Assembly: GCA_003586115.2 (NCBI GenBank)
Contig: QVOM02000126.1
Coordinates: 56,278,943 to 56,342,942, forward strand
Length of the DNA: 64,000 nt
Direction: 5' to 3'
Origin: Salvator merianae
Taxonomy: Eukaryota > Chordata > Lepidosauria > Squamata > Teiidae
The notes beneath the pieces were generated by a model. It was not told the DNA's origin, made no database searches, and saw only the letters and a list, made by a program, of their open reading frames with translations. Both the position numbers and the translations under genes were made by a program. Below, piece after piece: positions 47,360 through 59,184 of the stretch (position 1 is its first letter; the number at the start of each line of letters is the position of its first letter).

Positions 47360-47445
47360 TATTTTATTGAATGTTGTGACCTGCCCTGAGCTCTTGTAGT
47401 GAGGGGAGGAGTAGAAGTGTTTAGAAATAAAATAAATAAATAAAT
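47360..47445 (+). repeat. Retroelement 3' tail with (AAAT)n
   Basis: Contains 'gacctgccctgagctcttgtagtgaggggaggagtagaagtgtttagaaataaaataaataaat', which resembles the widespread reptile tail 'ccgccctgagc...ggg.gg.atataaataaat'. The body of the element is not recognisable. Confidence 0.6.
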
Positions 47446-48845
47446 CTACAATCAGTGCACTCGTTTTTATTCTGCCTCTTGACCAGTTCATTCCAATAAT
47501 CCTAAAGAGTCTTCCTAGTTACTGAAATCTTCTACCTTTAATAAGCTAAATATCCCCCCCCCCCCGGTTTTTTCTCCCTTAAAAATAACAACCTGTTAAT
47601 TGGGCACCTAAGCAGGAGTAGCCAGCCCCTGCCTTCCAGATGTTGTTGATCAGTTGATAGACATGATGAGAGTTATGTAGAGAATAAAGTATTTTTTTTT
47701 TAAGGAGTAATAATATTTATTTGGATAGTGGTGGTTGGAAAGCATAAAGATAAATAAATCACCTAACATTTCATTCCTGCCTGAATATAACAAATATTTC
47801 TCTCTGCCCACATTATTTATGGTTTTTAATTGAATTCTGCCTTAAAAGTCTAAATGCAGACCATTTACTACTGAGATCAAGGATAAAAATACTATAGTTA
47901 GAACTAGAGAGTAAAAGTCAAAGCAGAAAATAATGTTTTTGATAAAATCAAGGCCCACATTGGCCTTATTCCAAAGATCTGTTCAGATTAGCCTGAACAG
48001 TCTAGAGAAACCTATTACAGGCAGTGCCACAAAGGACTAGCCATTTGGCTGAAGTAAAAGTCAGATCTTTCCTCTTCTTGCACGGCGTGGGCTATCCCAT
48101 TTTGTGCTACCCATGTTGTCTGGCCCATGCTGAGGCAGACTTGCCCTAGTGCGGGCTAAGGGATGTCCACATGCCAGGTGCCCTGTGCCCTGTGCCAGCT
48201 TAGCTTCTGCCACCAACTCTGTAGACTGGGCTAGCTCTCAGAGTCATCACTGGAGCCTTTAAAGGTTGGGAACTTTTGTTCTTGGTGTTCCAAGTTTCTG
48301 AGAGGGTTCGTTTCAGTTGTATGCCTGCGAAACAGGTCCCCCATGATATTCTGGCTTATTGAGGTGTACCATCTGCAAACTTTCATGTCTAGGATACAGG
48401 CCCCTGGCTCAAGTGTAGACCTCTTTCTTGAGCTCTACCAGTAGACCAGGCAAGGGCACCTTTCTGTGTGTCTTGTGCATGCTAAGAAGGGACAGAGTCT
48501 CCCTTATTCCACATTAGCATGCAGAAGGGAGGCCCCTAGAGTCCTTGAATTTGTCCGTTAGAATGCAGATTTGCACATCTGAATCCACTTTGGGAGAAGG
48601 AATCAATAAAGCAACCAGAAAACTTGATTAATACATAGGGGTATGCATAAACAGCTAAATATCATTTGATTTGAGCTTCAGCCATGGCCTGGAGGCAAAC
48701 AAAACCATCCCCAGGAAAATTCAGGGGACCAGGCCCTCTATTAACATAATCTGGTGTGGGGAAACAAGTCCTAGAGCTCACAGCCACTGTGCATGGCTTC
48801 ATAGAGAAGCTTCTTTTAAATTCTATGCACTATATCTGTCCTTCT
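47446..48845. other. No gene recognised
   Basis: A C-run at about 47553-47565. Near 47620-47690 'cctgccttccagatgttgttgatcag...atgatgagagtt' is a remnant of the 'actcccatcatcc' reptile repeat. Nothing else recognisable. Confidence 0.4.
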
Positions 48846-48849
48846 TTAG

Positions 48850-49015
48850 GATTCTTAGACAGGCAGGATGCCTCTAAAGGCCATTTGCAGAGAGTCAAGA
48901 TCAGGTGAAGGTTTTGCCTTTCTGTTCTGCTTGAGATGCCCAGAAGCAATTGGTGGGCCAGTATGTGAAACAGGATGCTGGACTAGATGGGTCATGGTAC
49001 TTCTCATGTTCTTAT
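48850..49015 (+). mobile_element. CR1 3' end, sense
   Basis: 'ggatgcctctaaaggccatttgcagagagtcaagatcaggtgaagg' through 'ctggactagatgggtcatgg' and a shortened end. Same subfamily as 39152-40122, non-coding part only. Confidence 0.85.
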
Positions 49016-49479
49016 TTGGGTTTATGGATGTAAAGAAGGCTGCTCTGTGAAATAATCTGCACGGCTGAAATCTCTGAGGTGTCTGATGTGTTCTCTCACT
49101 CTGAAAGTGGACTAAAATTGGATTAAAACTAAGGTGTAGATGGGTACTAAAAGACACTTTTCAGATGCTTTTTTGGGGGGTGTATGTGAGAAATCTGGCT
49201 GAGACACACAAGTGTATGAGAGCAGTGCCCTATGCATTTCATTGTTCTTCCTTAGAACTATAAAAACTAGAACCTAACATCAAAAATAGCAATAAAATAA
49301 AAAGTACATTTCGTTGCTTGCCTTCTTGCTTATAGAATTTATAACCTACCTTTCACTCAACTTTTGCAGGGCAGGTCCAAGATGAAAACATGTTGGACAA
49401 AATAAAATGCCAGTTATTATCTGGAAGGGGTTGGAACAACTCTGCTACAAAGAGAGTCCAATGTAGATGGCCATGCTCA

Positions 49480-49931
49480 GGACTTTCTGTACTGCCCTTG
49501 TTCTGGAACAAATTCCAGAATAAAGGCCAGCAATCAACACACTAGTGCAGACTTGACCAAGCCCAACCGACTGTAATGTTTCATCTGCATTGGATGAAGC
49601 ATGAACTGGGCTAGGTCACTGAATACAATGTCCTAGTGCAGTATAGTTGTACACCTCAATTTTGAGATCTACAGCTGGACCAGCAGTAGTATACTGGACT
49701 GTGGAGGTCTGTGGGTCCAGTGATCCAGGAGCACCACCAGAAATGGGTCTGCCACAAAGACTGGCCAGGCCAAAAACTCCAAAGACTGAGAATGAAAAGT
49801 TCCCAGCCATTAAAGCCTTGATGCTGACTCTGAGGGCTCTCCAGAAGCAGCAGCAAGGGCTAGAGCAAGACTAGCCATTCAAATGCAAACAGCCCTGTCC
49901 CAGAATACTGCAAGTGGGTGTGGAAAGACCC
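49480..49931. mobile_element. Inverted-repeat element (TSD TCA or CTCA)
   Basis: The left end is GGACTTTCTGTACTGCCC and the right end on the other strand is GGGTCTTTCCACACCCAC. TCA flanks both sides (49477-49479 and 49932-49934), with an extra C ambiguous. The left arm shares 'ttgttctggaacaaattccagaataa' vocabulary with the 180-bp MITE family. Old copy with unequal ends. Confidence 0.55.
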
Positions 49932-50014
49932 TCAGTGACTAGAGAATCCTTATTTTCTATTGATGGGTAGGGGTCAAAAATAGGGGAATGGACCATGCTG
50001 GAAGAGGGTGTGGT

Positions 50015-50015
<1 letters not shown>

Positions 50016-50050
<35 letters not shown>
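50016..50050. repeat. (GGCT)n microsatellite
   Basis: About nine GGCT units. Confidence 0.95.
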
Positions 50051-50051
<1 letters not shown>

Positions 50052-51015
50052 CCCCAAACAAGAAGACACCATACTAGTGCAGACACTGAAGTGCAGACAC
50101 TGATTCTTCATCAGTTACTTACTAGATGATGTAATATAGAACAAAGCTATCAATTACTTTATAAAGCTTAAAGGAAGAAAGGAAGAAAAATGAAAGCATC
50201 CAGGCGTGCGCTATAGACATTGCTTCTGCGGCTATATTGAATCATAAGCCCTGGAAGAGGATGCCAGAACCACAAAGAGCACACAGTGTGCTGTATTCAG
50301 ATCCATTTTATGTAACGCCATCAAGAAGTCAGACACTTTTATGGCACCGGAAAACTCTTCCAAAATGAACCTGGTGGGTGATTTGCAACCTACTTTCTTT
50401 TTGTTTACCTCATGGTTTGGATACTGGCAGGCTTTTTTGGTGTGTTTTATTTCCTGAAACTGCTGGCTGCTGCTGTTGGCACTAGATCTTTCGCTGGAAG
50501 ACCATAAAATATATCTCCCTCTTTTCTGCAAGTTGCTGTCAAACTTAGGTAGAAGATATAATGCTGTACCTCCAAGATTGATTTCTTACCTGGTTTGCTT
50601 GTTGGCTCGTTTGTTTTCCCTACAGAGCATGTTGTGGATTCCTAGGAGAATGGATTCATATTTTATATATCTGTTTGAATCGGAGGCGTTTCAGCTGGCT
50701 TTCTGATGCCCACTGAAAGCAGCTGATTTCAGTTCATGATGAAAAGCATTTGGCTTCTACAGAAGAGGCATGTTTTTTTCCTAACAGTAGCCAATATTCT
50801 GAGGCCAGAGGAAGCCCGACAGCAGACCCTGAGGCAGGTTCAGAGAATCATTGTGTTGGCCAAAAATGGATTTACTAGGTGGCACTTGAGGGTGGAGACC
50901 TACCCTAACTGGGAGTCTGTGCAGATTCTGTCCCTTTCCTGGCATGCCCAGAGCCTTGTGCTATCAGACTCTAATACCTTGTAGGGTACTTTGGGTGAGG
51001 GAAGAGAAAGGGAGA
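50051..51015. other. No gene recognised
   Basis: Unique-looking sequence around 50200-50700. No recognisable exon. Confidence 0.35.
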
Positions 51016-51077
51016 GGAAGGAAGGAAGGAAGGAAGGAAGGAAGGAAGGAAGGAAGGAAGGAAGGAAGGAAGGAAGA
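51016..51077. repeat. (GGAA)n polypurine microsatellite
   Basis: About fifteen GGAA units on the plus strand. Lys/Glu/Arg-rich and Phe/Leu/Pro/Ser-rich frames across it are artefacts. Confidence 0.95.
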
Positions 51078-53343
51078 AAAGCACATGCTACTAGGTTTGA
51101 CAGTGCCACTGGGTGGGGGGGGGGTGACTTTCTTTCCCAGCTGGGAGTTATGGCACCAATGGAGACAACAAATGGCACACCGTGACAGAGGAAACTGAGC
51201 TGTCAAGCTTTCTGCTAATGCTCAGGAACCTGTTCAGTTTGGCACTCAGACAAATTCTCTCTTTGTCTTGGTTTGCTTTGCAACCTTAAGGCCAGTGGTC
51301 CCAGTGAAATCATTGTGTAGAGATACAAGAGAATGCAGGTACTGAGATGCCAAAGTTTGAGGTTTTCGACAGCATAATGTAAGATAAGAACCAAATTTTG
51401 GTCAGTTTGTCTGTTTTCCACGTTGCCATTCATTTGCCAAACTCTTTTTATATAGGATGATTCAGAGGAAAAATCCAAGCAGGATCTGCATGGCTTCTTT
51501 ATGGTGCTTTGAATGTACCACGAGAGTGCAGTTTCTGCATAAAATGCCCCCCCATTGGGCATTTAATTTGCAGAAAGAGAATGGAATCTGCATGCAGTGG
51601 TGTCCCTAATGCCTCTGCTCCACTGCTTGGGGGGACTTACTAATCCCCTCAGCAGAGTTCCCCGTGGAACCATTTCCTGAGTTCAAAGATACCCCACATC
51701 AAGACTGAAGACTGGTCTTGGATCTTGATAGTTGTAGAAGAGGAGACAGCATGTAAACAGCACACCTTTGTATTAAGAACCGGGCAATGAATGTAGCACT
51801 ATCCTTTAATGCAAAGGATAGGAGATACTATGCTTGTAGGGAATCCTCCCATCCTATGCAGATTCTGCCCTAGAGCCTCAAGTTTTGCAAACAGCACTAC
51901 CCAGCTATGAGAGGAATCCAATCAAAGAGTAACAAATCCTATCAGGAAAGCAGAAACGAGAGGTTAGAAGTAAGTAATAAAGAAATAATATCATTCTCTT
52001 TTTGTCGATCCTGGAGGTTTCCCAGTCACCTTCCTACCCCTTTTGCCAACCTGGCATATCCACAAGAGATCCCTTCCTTATTAAAACAAAATATTTCCCC
52101 CTGTGATTTAGGATGTTTTAAGAATTACACAAAGAAGTTGACCTCTGCTCTTCTGGCAAGGATCCCTTACTAAAGAGACAGCTGCACTATGTATCTCTGG
52201 ACTTTTCATTTACCGTGCCATCATCCAGACCAGTGGGTCAGAAGTGGGCCAGGACCATGACAACGCATGGTCTGGAACAGTGCTGTCTGCATGGTGCAAG
52301 CGCTGGACCCAAATGGCATCCTAGCCCAGTTTATCAGTAGACCTCAAAGATGAGGTCTACTGGTGTGCTAGGAACCTGGTCTGGAACAGTGGGCCACATG
52401 TGGAAGACACACAGCCCCCTGTTCTGTTATGTGGGAGGCCGATTTCAGCGGCACAACAGGGTACACCAAAACACACACACCCAAAACTCTGAAGCCCAGG
52501 AACATTTGTTCTTGGCCTTTGGAGGCTGCAGCACTGGCTCCAAAGCTAGCTCAGCCTTAGGAGTTGGCAGTGGGGACTGGTGCAGGACAAAATGTTCCAG
52601 TGCAGACAGTCCTATCCCGCACCAGTAGCAACCCATCCCAGACTAGGACAAATTGCGTATCCCAGTTCAGTCCAGTCCACCTTGGTCCAGGATACTAAAG
52701 ATAAGTGCAAATAGGGGGTATTTTGGTGCATCCTCTACCTTTCAAGGCAGGATGGTGCTTCTTTATATTTTCATACAACACTTTTAGGAGGGCAGCAAAA
52801 TGTATAGATCCTTTGCCCAAGGACTGAGGGAAAGGATACACAAAATCCCTTCATTCTTATTCTTCCTTTGCCCCTCGCTATGAAGATAGTTTCTTTGCAT
52901 TCAAAGAGCTGTTTTTGAAAGATGTGCAGGGTAATACGCAAAGATCATTTTAAAAAAATGTTATCCACTTATCATGGGATAGATTGATAGTCATTTTTCT
53001 AAAATGCATTTTGCTCCCTTTTAAACCCAGTTTCTATTTCTGCTTTATGTAATCACCATTTCAAGTTTACAGTGTAATAATCCTTTGTGGAATTTGCTGG
53101 CATTCAGAACACAGACATATGTTAGAAGAAAACAGGAATGCAAAGACACTAAAGGGGAACATATATTACATTATGAAAATGTTATAAAGTTAGGAAATGC
53201 AGATGCTAAAAGCTTTTGAACCATAATGTGCAAACTTAGTTTTAAAGGATGTTTGGTTTCAAAGGAGAGCATCAACAGCAGATATAACAGGAACCTCATA
53301 GAATAACGGGGACTAATACATTACAGCTATCACTGAAAACAAG
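51078..53343. other. No gene recognised; possible eroded element
   Basis: A G-run at about 51115-51123. The stretch 52180-52715 carries MITE-like vocabulary, ending 'gataagtgcaaataggggg', but no matching left end or duplication was found. The stretch 52870-53330 is AT-rich with nothing recognisable. Confidence 0.35.
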
Positions 53344-53652
53344 GTTGCACAACACTAGAACCAGAGGGCACTGTAGGAAGCAGATGGGCAGGAGAGTTAG
53401 GACTGACAAGGGGAAGTATTTTTTCACCCAGAGGGTCATTGTTCTACGGAATTTACTACCAGATTAGGTGGTGATAATAAACAGCCTGGATAGCTTACTG
53501 AAAGGGTTAGACAAATTCATGGAGGGCAGGTGTATGAATGGGTACTAATATTGATGCCTAGGTACGACCTCCAGGTTGGAGAGACAGGCAGAATGCTTCT
53601 AAAGACCATTTGCAGGGAATTGAGAGCAGGTGAAGGTTTTGCCTTTATATTC

Positions 53653-55366
53653 ATAGAATCATAGAGTTGGAAGGGACCTCCAGGGTCATCGTGTCCAAGC
53701 CCCTGCTCAGTGCAGGATTCACTAAAGCATCCCAGACAGATATCCGTCCAGCCTTTCCTTGAAGACCTCCAGTGAAGGAGAGCCCACCACCTCCTGTGGT
53801 AACCTGTTCCAGTGACTAATTGCCCTTACGGTCAGAAAGTTTTTCCTAATATCTAGCTTGTATCTACTCCCTTGAGTTTCATCCCATTGTTTCTAGTCCT
53901 TCTTTCTTGTGCAATTGAGAATAGGGTCAATTCTTCTGCACTGTGACAGCCCTTTAGATACTTGAAAACAGCTATCATGTCTCCTCTCAGTCTTCTCTTC
54001 TGCAGGCTAAACATTCCTAGGTCCTTTAACCGTTCCTCGTAGGACATGGTTTGCAGACCGCTCACCATTTTGGTCGCCCTTCTCTGAACTTGTTCCAGTT
54101 TGTCAATGTCTTTTTTAAATTGGGGTGCCCAGAACTGGACACAATATTCCAGATGAGGTCTGACCAAGGAAGAGTAAAGAGGGATAATTACTTCTCGTGA
54201 TCTAGACTCTATGCTCCTCTTGATACACCCCAGGATGGTGTTTGCCTTTTTTGCAGCTGCATCACACTGTTGACTCATATTTAATCAGTGATCTCCTAGT
54301 ACACCCAGATCCTTTTCACATGTGCTGCTGCTCAGCGAGATTCCTCCCATTCTGTATTAGATATTGTCATTTTTCTTACCCAGATGTAAAACTTTGCATT
54401 TCTCCCTGTTAAATGTCATTCTGTTAGTTTCAGCCCACTGTTCAAGCTTGTCCAAATAATTTTGAATCCTCTCCTTCTCCTCCCTAGTGTTAGCAACCCC
54501 TCCTAGCTTTGTGTCATCTGCAAATTTGATCAACGTCCCCTCGACTCCTTCATCCAGATCATTTATAAAAATGTTGAACAGCACTGGGCCCAAGACAGAG
54601 CCTTGCGGTACCCCACTCAAGACAGTCTTCCAATTGGATGTGAAGCCATTTATGATCACTCTTTGAGTATGATCACTAAGCCAGCTATGAATCCACCTAA
54701 CAGTTGTCCTGTCAATCCCATATTTTATCATTTTTTCAATAAGTATAGTATGAGACACCTTGTCAAATGCTTTGCTAAAGTCAAGATATACTATGTCCAC
54801 AGCCTTTCCTTGATCGATCCATCCAGTAATTTTGTCATAAAAGGAAATGAGATTAGTCTGGCATGACTTGCTTGTTACAAATCCATGTTGGCTCTGGTTA
54901 ATTACTGCATTCCCATCCAAGTGCTCCTATATATGCTGTTTAATGATTTGTTCAAGGATCTTGCCTGGTCAGCTGGGTCAGCTTTCTTTCCTTTTTTAAA
55001 GATAGGGACAACATTCGCCCTTCTCCGGTCTTCTGGGACTTCTCCTGTTCTCCATGAGTTCTCAAATATCACAGAGAGTAGTTCAGCAATTATATCCGCT
55101 AATTCCTTCAGCACCCTAGGATGTAATTCATCTGGGCCTGGAGACTTGAATTCATTTAAGTTAGCTAAGTGTTCCCTCACCTTCTCCTTGTCCATACAGA
55201 GCCTTGATTCTCTTATTCCCTCAACAGCACAGTGAAGGCCAACTGATGTTTCATTTCCTTTCTGAGAGAAAACCGTTGCAAAATAGGAGTTCAGAAGTTC
55301 TGCCTTCCCAATGTCGTTTTTGACCAAATCACCCTTCTCATCCTGTAAAGGTCCTGTAGCTTAAGA
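53653..55366 (-). mobile_element. CR1 (ATTCTATG type), antisense, nested in CR1
   Basis: Starts on the plus strand with 'atagaatcatagagttggaagggacctccagggtcatcg', the complement of the CR1 3' end. The minus strand carries most of the reverse transcriptase in three open stretches: 54902-55327 (FKSPGPDELHPRVLKEL, ANVVPIFKKGKK), 54357-54920 (VDIVYLDFSKAFDKVSH, GVPQGSVLGPVLFNIFINDL, FADDTKLGG) and 53853-54278 ([34 protein letters not shown]). The catalytic FADD is intact, but a deletion near 54920-54960 removes sequence between the first two pieces and a stop or frameshift separates the last two. The endonuclease is absent (5' truncation). The ATATTC duplication marks the insertion. Confidence 0.92.
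54357..54920 (-). pseudogene. CR1 reverse transcriptase palm, 187 codons open
   Basis: The longest well-preserved reverse transcriptase stretch in the window. It carries YLDFSKAFDKV (first catalytic Asp region), GVPQGSVLGPVLF and FADDTK. It ends at a stop shortly after HLGKKND. Not functional without its missing endonuclease and C-terminal parts. Confidence 0.9.
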
Positions 55367-55477
55367 ATATTCTGCTTAGGAATGCCCAGAAACAATTGGT
55401 GAACCACTGTGTGAAACAGGATGCTGGTCTAGATGGGTTGTGGCCTGATCCAGCAGGGCTCCTCTTATGTTCTTAAG

Positions 55478-56502
55478 GTCTGCAGGAAAGACATTAGGTA
55501 ACATGCTAGATGTGTATGAGAATTGTATATTCAACAAGAATGCAGAGTCTTGAGATGTCAATAAGAGAGATTCTGTTTCATCAAATTACTACTGGTAGCA
55601 GGATTGGTTCCCAAAGGTAACTTAATATTGGCAATATACTTTCAGCTCTCCCAGCCAAATTAATCTTGAAATGCAGAATGAAATCAAGGAGACAGCAAAA
55701 TAAGAATATGATGTAATAATGGATTATTTCAGTTTCCTGAACACAAACTGAGCAAAAAAATATTCTTGATAAAGAAGCGAAATTCAAAGGCAGCATTGTG
55801 CTTAATAACGATCAATCAGAGACTCAACAAAGAGAAAGGTGATCTAGACTGAGGCGGCATTTGGATTCTTTTAAAAAGAGGGCTGCAGCTTGATGAGAAA
55901 GTGCAAGTTTTCATGTACCTTTTCTGAAAGCTCTGGATGCCACTCTAGAGACCCTGTATGTCCTGCCCTCCACTGGTTTTGAAGTAGCAACTGCAGTGGA
56001 GGAGGGCAAACGAGCCCCCACAGAAAACAGATGGCTGTAGCAATGGCACTGGTGTGGAGAGGAAATGATTTCCCCCCCATGCTGACAGACACAGTCGGCA
56101 ACTGTGATTTCCTTGGCAGTGGAGCTGGAGGAGGCAAACGGACTATTCCATGCAGGGATCTATGGCAAAGTAGCAGAGGTCTGAAGGTCAAATGCATTCA
56201 TGCCTATGAGAACCTGAGAAGAACTACCTGAGGGAAAAACGAGGCCCTATGTGGGAGATATAGGGCTGAGTGGGGCTGCCTGTGAGCACAGCATCTCCCT
56301 CACTTTGGTCCAGTCAGCCCAGCTGGCCTAACTTTGTGCAAAAGAAGTCCATGCTCACAGCAAGTGCAGCAAAAGTCAAGCATGCTACTGCCACCACTGA
56401 TGCTAACCACCAGCAGCAGCAGCAAAACAAACAAACAAAACATATATATGTACATGTACATGGAACAGCCTCCGGAAGGCAAGGGAAGTGATGTTGGTGG
56501 CA
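55478..56502. other. No gene recognised
   Basis: Nothing recognisable. A CAG-type run and (CAAA) units lie near 56408-56440, with ATATATGTACATGTACAT just after. Confidence 0.4.
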
Positions 56503-56701
56503 GGCTAGCATAGTGGCTAGAATACCAGGCTGGAGTCTGGAAATTCCTGGTTTTGAATCCCCACTCTACCGAGAAAGCTCACTGGATGATCTTGGGCCAG
56601 TCGCAACCTACTTCAGAGAGTCATGGTGAGGATAAAATGGAGGGGGGAAGGAAAATGGTGAGGCCCACATTAGGCTCTTCAGAGAAAAGGCAGGATAGGA
56701 A
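56503..56701 (+). mobile_element. tRNA-derived SINE
   Basis: The A-box-like word TAGTGGCTAGAATACC lies near 56511 and the B-box-like word GGTTTTGAATCCC at 56549-56561, at the spacing of an RNA polymerase III promoter. Then come 'actggatgatcttgggccagtcgcaacctacttcagagagtcatggtgaggataaaatgg' and a short 3' tail 'gagaaaaggcaggatagga'. This layout matches the common squamate tRNA-SINEs. The tail grades into the GGGA tract, which probably arose from it. Confidence 0.85.
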
Positions 56702-56767
56702 GGAGGGAGGGAGGGAGGGAGGGAGGGAGGGAGGGAGGGAGGAGGAAGAAGGGAGGGAGGGAGGGAG
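56702..56767. repeat. (GGGA)n polypurine tract
   Basis: About fifteen GGGA units with one interruption (ggaggaagaa, 56741-56750), directly after the SINE tail. Confidence 0.95.
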
Positions 56768-56960
56768 AAGCAGCAGCAGCCCTGGGCAGGACATGAACTC
56801 ATCCCTCTCCTTCCTTTCACTTTCTGAAACACGTTTCTGTCTCATCTCTGGGCTGAGTAGGTGTTCTAATAGGAAATAGAAAATAAAGAAAATGCATTCT
56901 TTGAATTGCTCTTCATCGTCAAAAGTGTAGGACAGATCCCGAAATCTGAACGGATACCAC

Positions 56961-58211
56961 TAAGGCCGCGGTCGGACATCGTCAAAGCAGAGATATGTAA
57001 TCCGTATAGAAGAGTACGCGCAGTGAATTCGTCCTTTGGTCGTCCTCTGGTCGTTCCCACAGTTACAATTTATCACGGAGTCAATTCGTACTTGCTCGTT
57101 CCCACACTGATATTTCCCGTGCCTCCACCCCTCGTCAAAATCTCCTCCCTATGCAGTCAGCGATTGGCTGCTTCAAAATCTCCTCCCTATGCAGTCAGCG
57201 ATTGGTTGCAGTCCCAACGTTCAAATCTTGACGTCACGGGGCGGGAAAGTCAAGCTCTGCTCTTGCTGCTGCCTGGATTCATTTAAAATGCATTGTCCAT
57301 TTGCTCTATCTACTCAAGCAGAACCTTAAAACTATGGCCGCGGTCGGACATCTCAAAGCAGAGATTTAAAACTATGAAACTTTAAAAAACTAAAAGCTTT
57401 TGACATGCTAATGAAGTTTCTGCTCCCCTGCTACTGCACTTTAACGCAACTGCGCATTTTAAAAGTAGCGTAAAAGCAGGAGAGGTCCATAACAAAGGGA
57501 AAAACTGGGGAGGAAACGTGGGGGGGGGGATGCTATTGTGACAGTGCTGCTATGACTCATCTGCCTCAGAGACCTCCACCGAGCATTTGTCTCCCTGTGT
57601 AGCTGTGTAAGGCAAAACTCCAAACAGGCGCAGTTTATTTTTTGCTTTAAAGAGCAGACGGAAGTAGAGGAAGTCTTTAATTTCTTCCTTTGGCTTGCCC
57701 AACTCTCTTTCTCTCTCTCTTCTGCTCCTCAGGGAAATATCTCTCTACTGCCTCACTCCCCCCCCTCCTCCAACACAGAGCAAGAAGCACAGGGACGGAG
57801 ATACACACACGCACGCACGCACACCCACCCTGCCATTTCTTTTCTGCTGGCAGCAGCGGGGATAATGGAGGCGCTTCCTGCCCACCCACAAAGTCTGTCA
57901 TTGGACGGCACCAAATGGGGATCCCTCCCTCTGCATGCCCACAAAAAATTACGGTCCTCCCACATAATCGCTTTCTCCGTGCCCACAGCAAAAGTAAAGC
58001 GCGCTAGTGATCTGGAACGGCTTGAGAGTTGATAAAATCCGAAGACAAAGTAATCCGCATTTAGCCAATTTAATCCTTAAAAATTACGGAACGGCAAGAT
58101 CATGTCGGGACAGCGGGAAGTGAAGTCTGATTAAATGCTATATCTGTTGGGACGGCGGGAAGTGAAGACCGCCTTTAAACTGATTAAATGCCGTGTCCGG
58201 CTGCGGCCTAA
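56961..58211. mobile_element. Harbinger-like element, 1245 bp, TSD TAA
   Basis: The element at 56964-58208 starts GGCCGCGGTCGGACAT. It ends with the complement of GGCCGCAGCCGGACACGGCAT and is flanked by TAA (56961-56963 and 58209-58211), the expected PIF/Harbinger duplication. A second copy of the left end (GGCCGCGGTCGGACATCTCAAAGCAGAG) lies inside at 57340-57367, so the element is compound. It also has a 38-bp tandem duplication at about 57137-57210, each unit containing CGATTGG (an inverted CCAAT box), and a duplicated block near the right end (gggac.gcgggaagtgaag, 58107 and 58149). It is CpG-rich, with a CT-rich run and a CA-type run at 57703-57830. No transposase recognised. Confidence 0.85.
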
Positions 58212-58269
58212 GATGAGAATTTGAGCAACTGGAGCCAATAATGGCGACAAGAAATGGAGCAGTAGAAGA

Positions 58270-58680
58270 TCTTACAGACAAATGAAATGCAGACTGTTAG
58301 TGGGAATCGATGGCTTCCACCCAAGAGCTGAGCTGCTGATCTCTAGAAAGGCATACAACTTGTCACTAAGACTGACTTCTTCACTTAAGGACTGGAAAGA
58401 GGCCAACACAACACCTTTTTTTTTTTTTTTTTTAAAGGACGATTGGAAGGGGTCTGAGAAGTTACAGGCCTATTACCTTAACAGCTGTTCTGAAAAAAAT
58501 AACTGGTGGGAAAAATGATCAAAGGTAAAAGAGAACAAGTTTTACTGAAGCGGAGTCTGCATAGACTCTATACGGTTCAGTCCTATCGTTATTAGTATCG
58601 GTATACAGGTGGATGGGATGACCTGCAGGATGTCTATATGGACATTTTGATAAATTCTTTAGTAAAGTTAGACTGAGGCT
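58270..58680 (+). mobile_element. CR1-like reverse transcriptase fragment, degenerate
   Basis: The translation reads VGIDGFHPRAELL, then LKDWKEANTTPFF, a T-run with a frameshift, and later Y-MDILINSLVK-like remnants. This is the order of the CR1 reverse transcriptase N-terminal part (DGIHPRVLKEL, WK.ANVTPIFKKG, ...). Strongly eroded. Confidence 0.6.
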
Positions 58681-59184
58681 AAAGCCACACACAGATCAAT
58701 CAGGGGCTCCTCCTGTCCACTATCCACCCCCTTCTGTAAATGCCTTTGAACCCTGATGCCATACATCCCCTGCACAGAAGCCCCCACGCCTCACCCATGT
58801 GCTGCCCTCTTTCTGCTGCTCTGCCTGCTTCTGGAGGCCAGCACAACTCCTGTCCCCAGAGCATCACTCCCTTGCTCTGGAATGTACTTTTCATTCCCCA
58901 CTCACACTCCAGAAATCAGGTATGTAGCCAAAACTCTTGATTTGTCAGGCAGTTCATCTGAAACCAGATACTTCCACTGTTTCTGAAGTGCTTTTTTTCT
59001 TTTGCTCATTCTTTCACCTTACCAACCTGATTCTTTGCCTCTGAGTAAGAATTGGTTAAACCCACAAGTCTCATCCCATCTTTCTTGTAATACCACCCTC
59101 CATTTCCCAAACTTGTGTTTGTGCCCCCCCCCCGCACACCAAACAACCCAAACCTTGATTTATCAACTTGCTTGTTGAAACAAG
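58681..59184. other. No gene recognised
   Basis: Nothing recognisable beyond a C-run at about 59126-59134. Confidence 0.4.

Larger units (their letters stand above)
53344..55477 (+). mobile_element. CR1 3' end (ATGTTCTT type) split by another CR1
   Basis: Left part 53344-53652 ('cacaacactagaaccagagggcact' to 'ggttttgcctttatattc') and right part 55367-55477 ('atattctgcttaggaatgcccagaaacaattggtg' to 'cttatgttctta') together match 39725-40122. The gap holds an antisense CR1 of the other subfamily, flanked by ATATTC on each side. The outer copy is thus the older insertion. Confidence 0.9.

Noticed and set aside
50944..51198. Lys/Glu/Arg-rich and Phe/Leu/Pro-rich frames
   Set aside because: Direct translation of the GGAA microsatellite.
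56511..56561. tRNA gene
   Set aside because: A- and B-box-like words are present, but the rest does not form a cloverleaf and continues as a SINE body.
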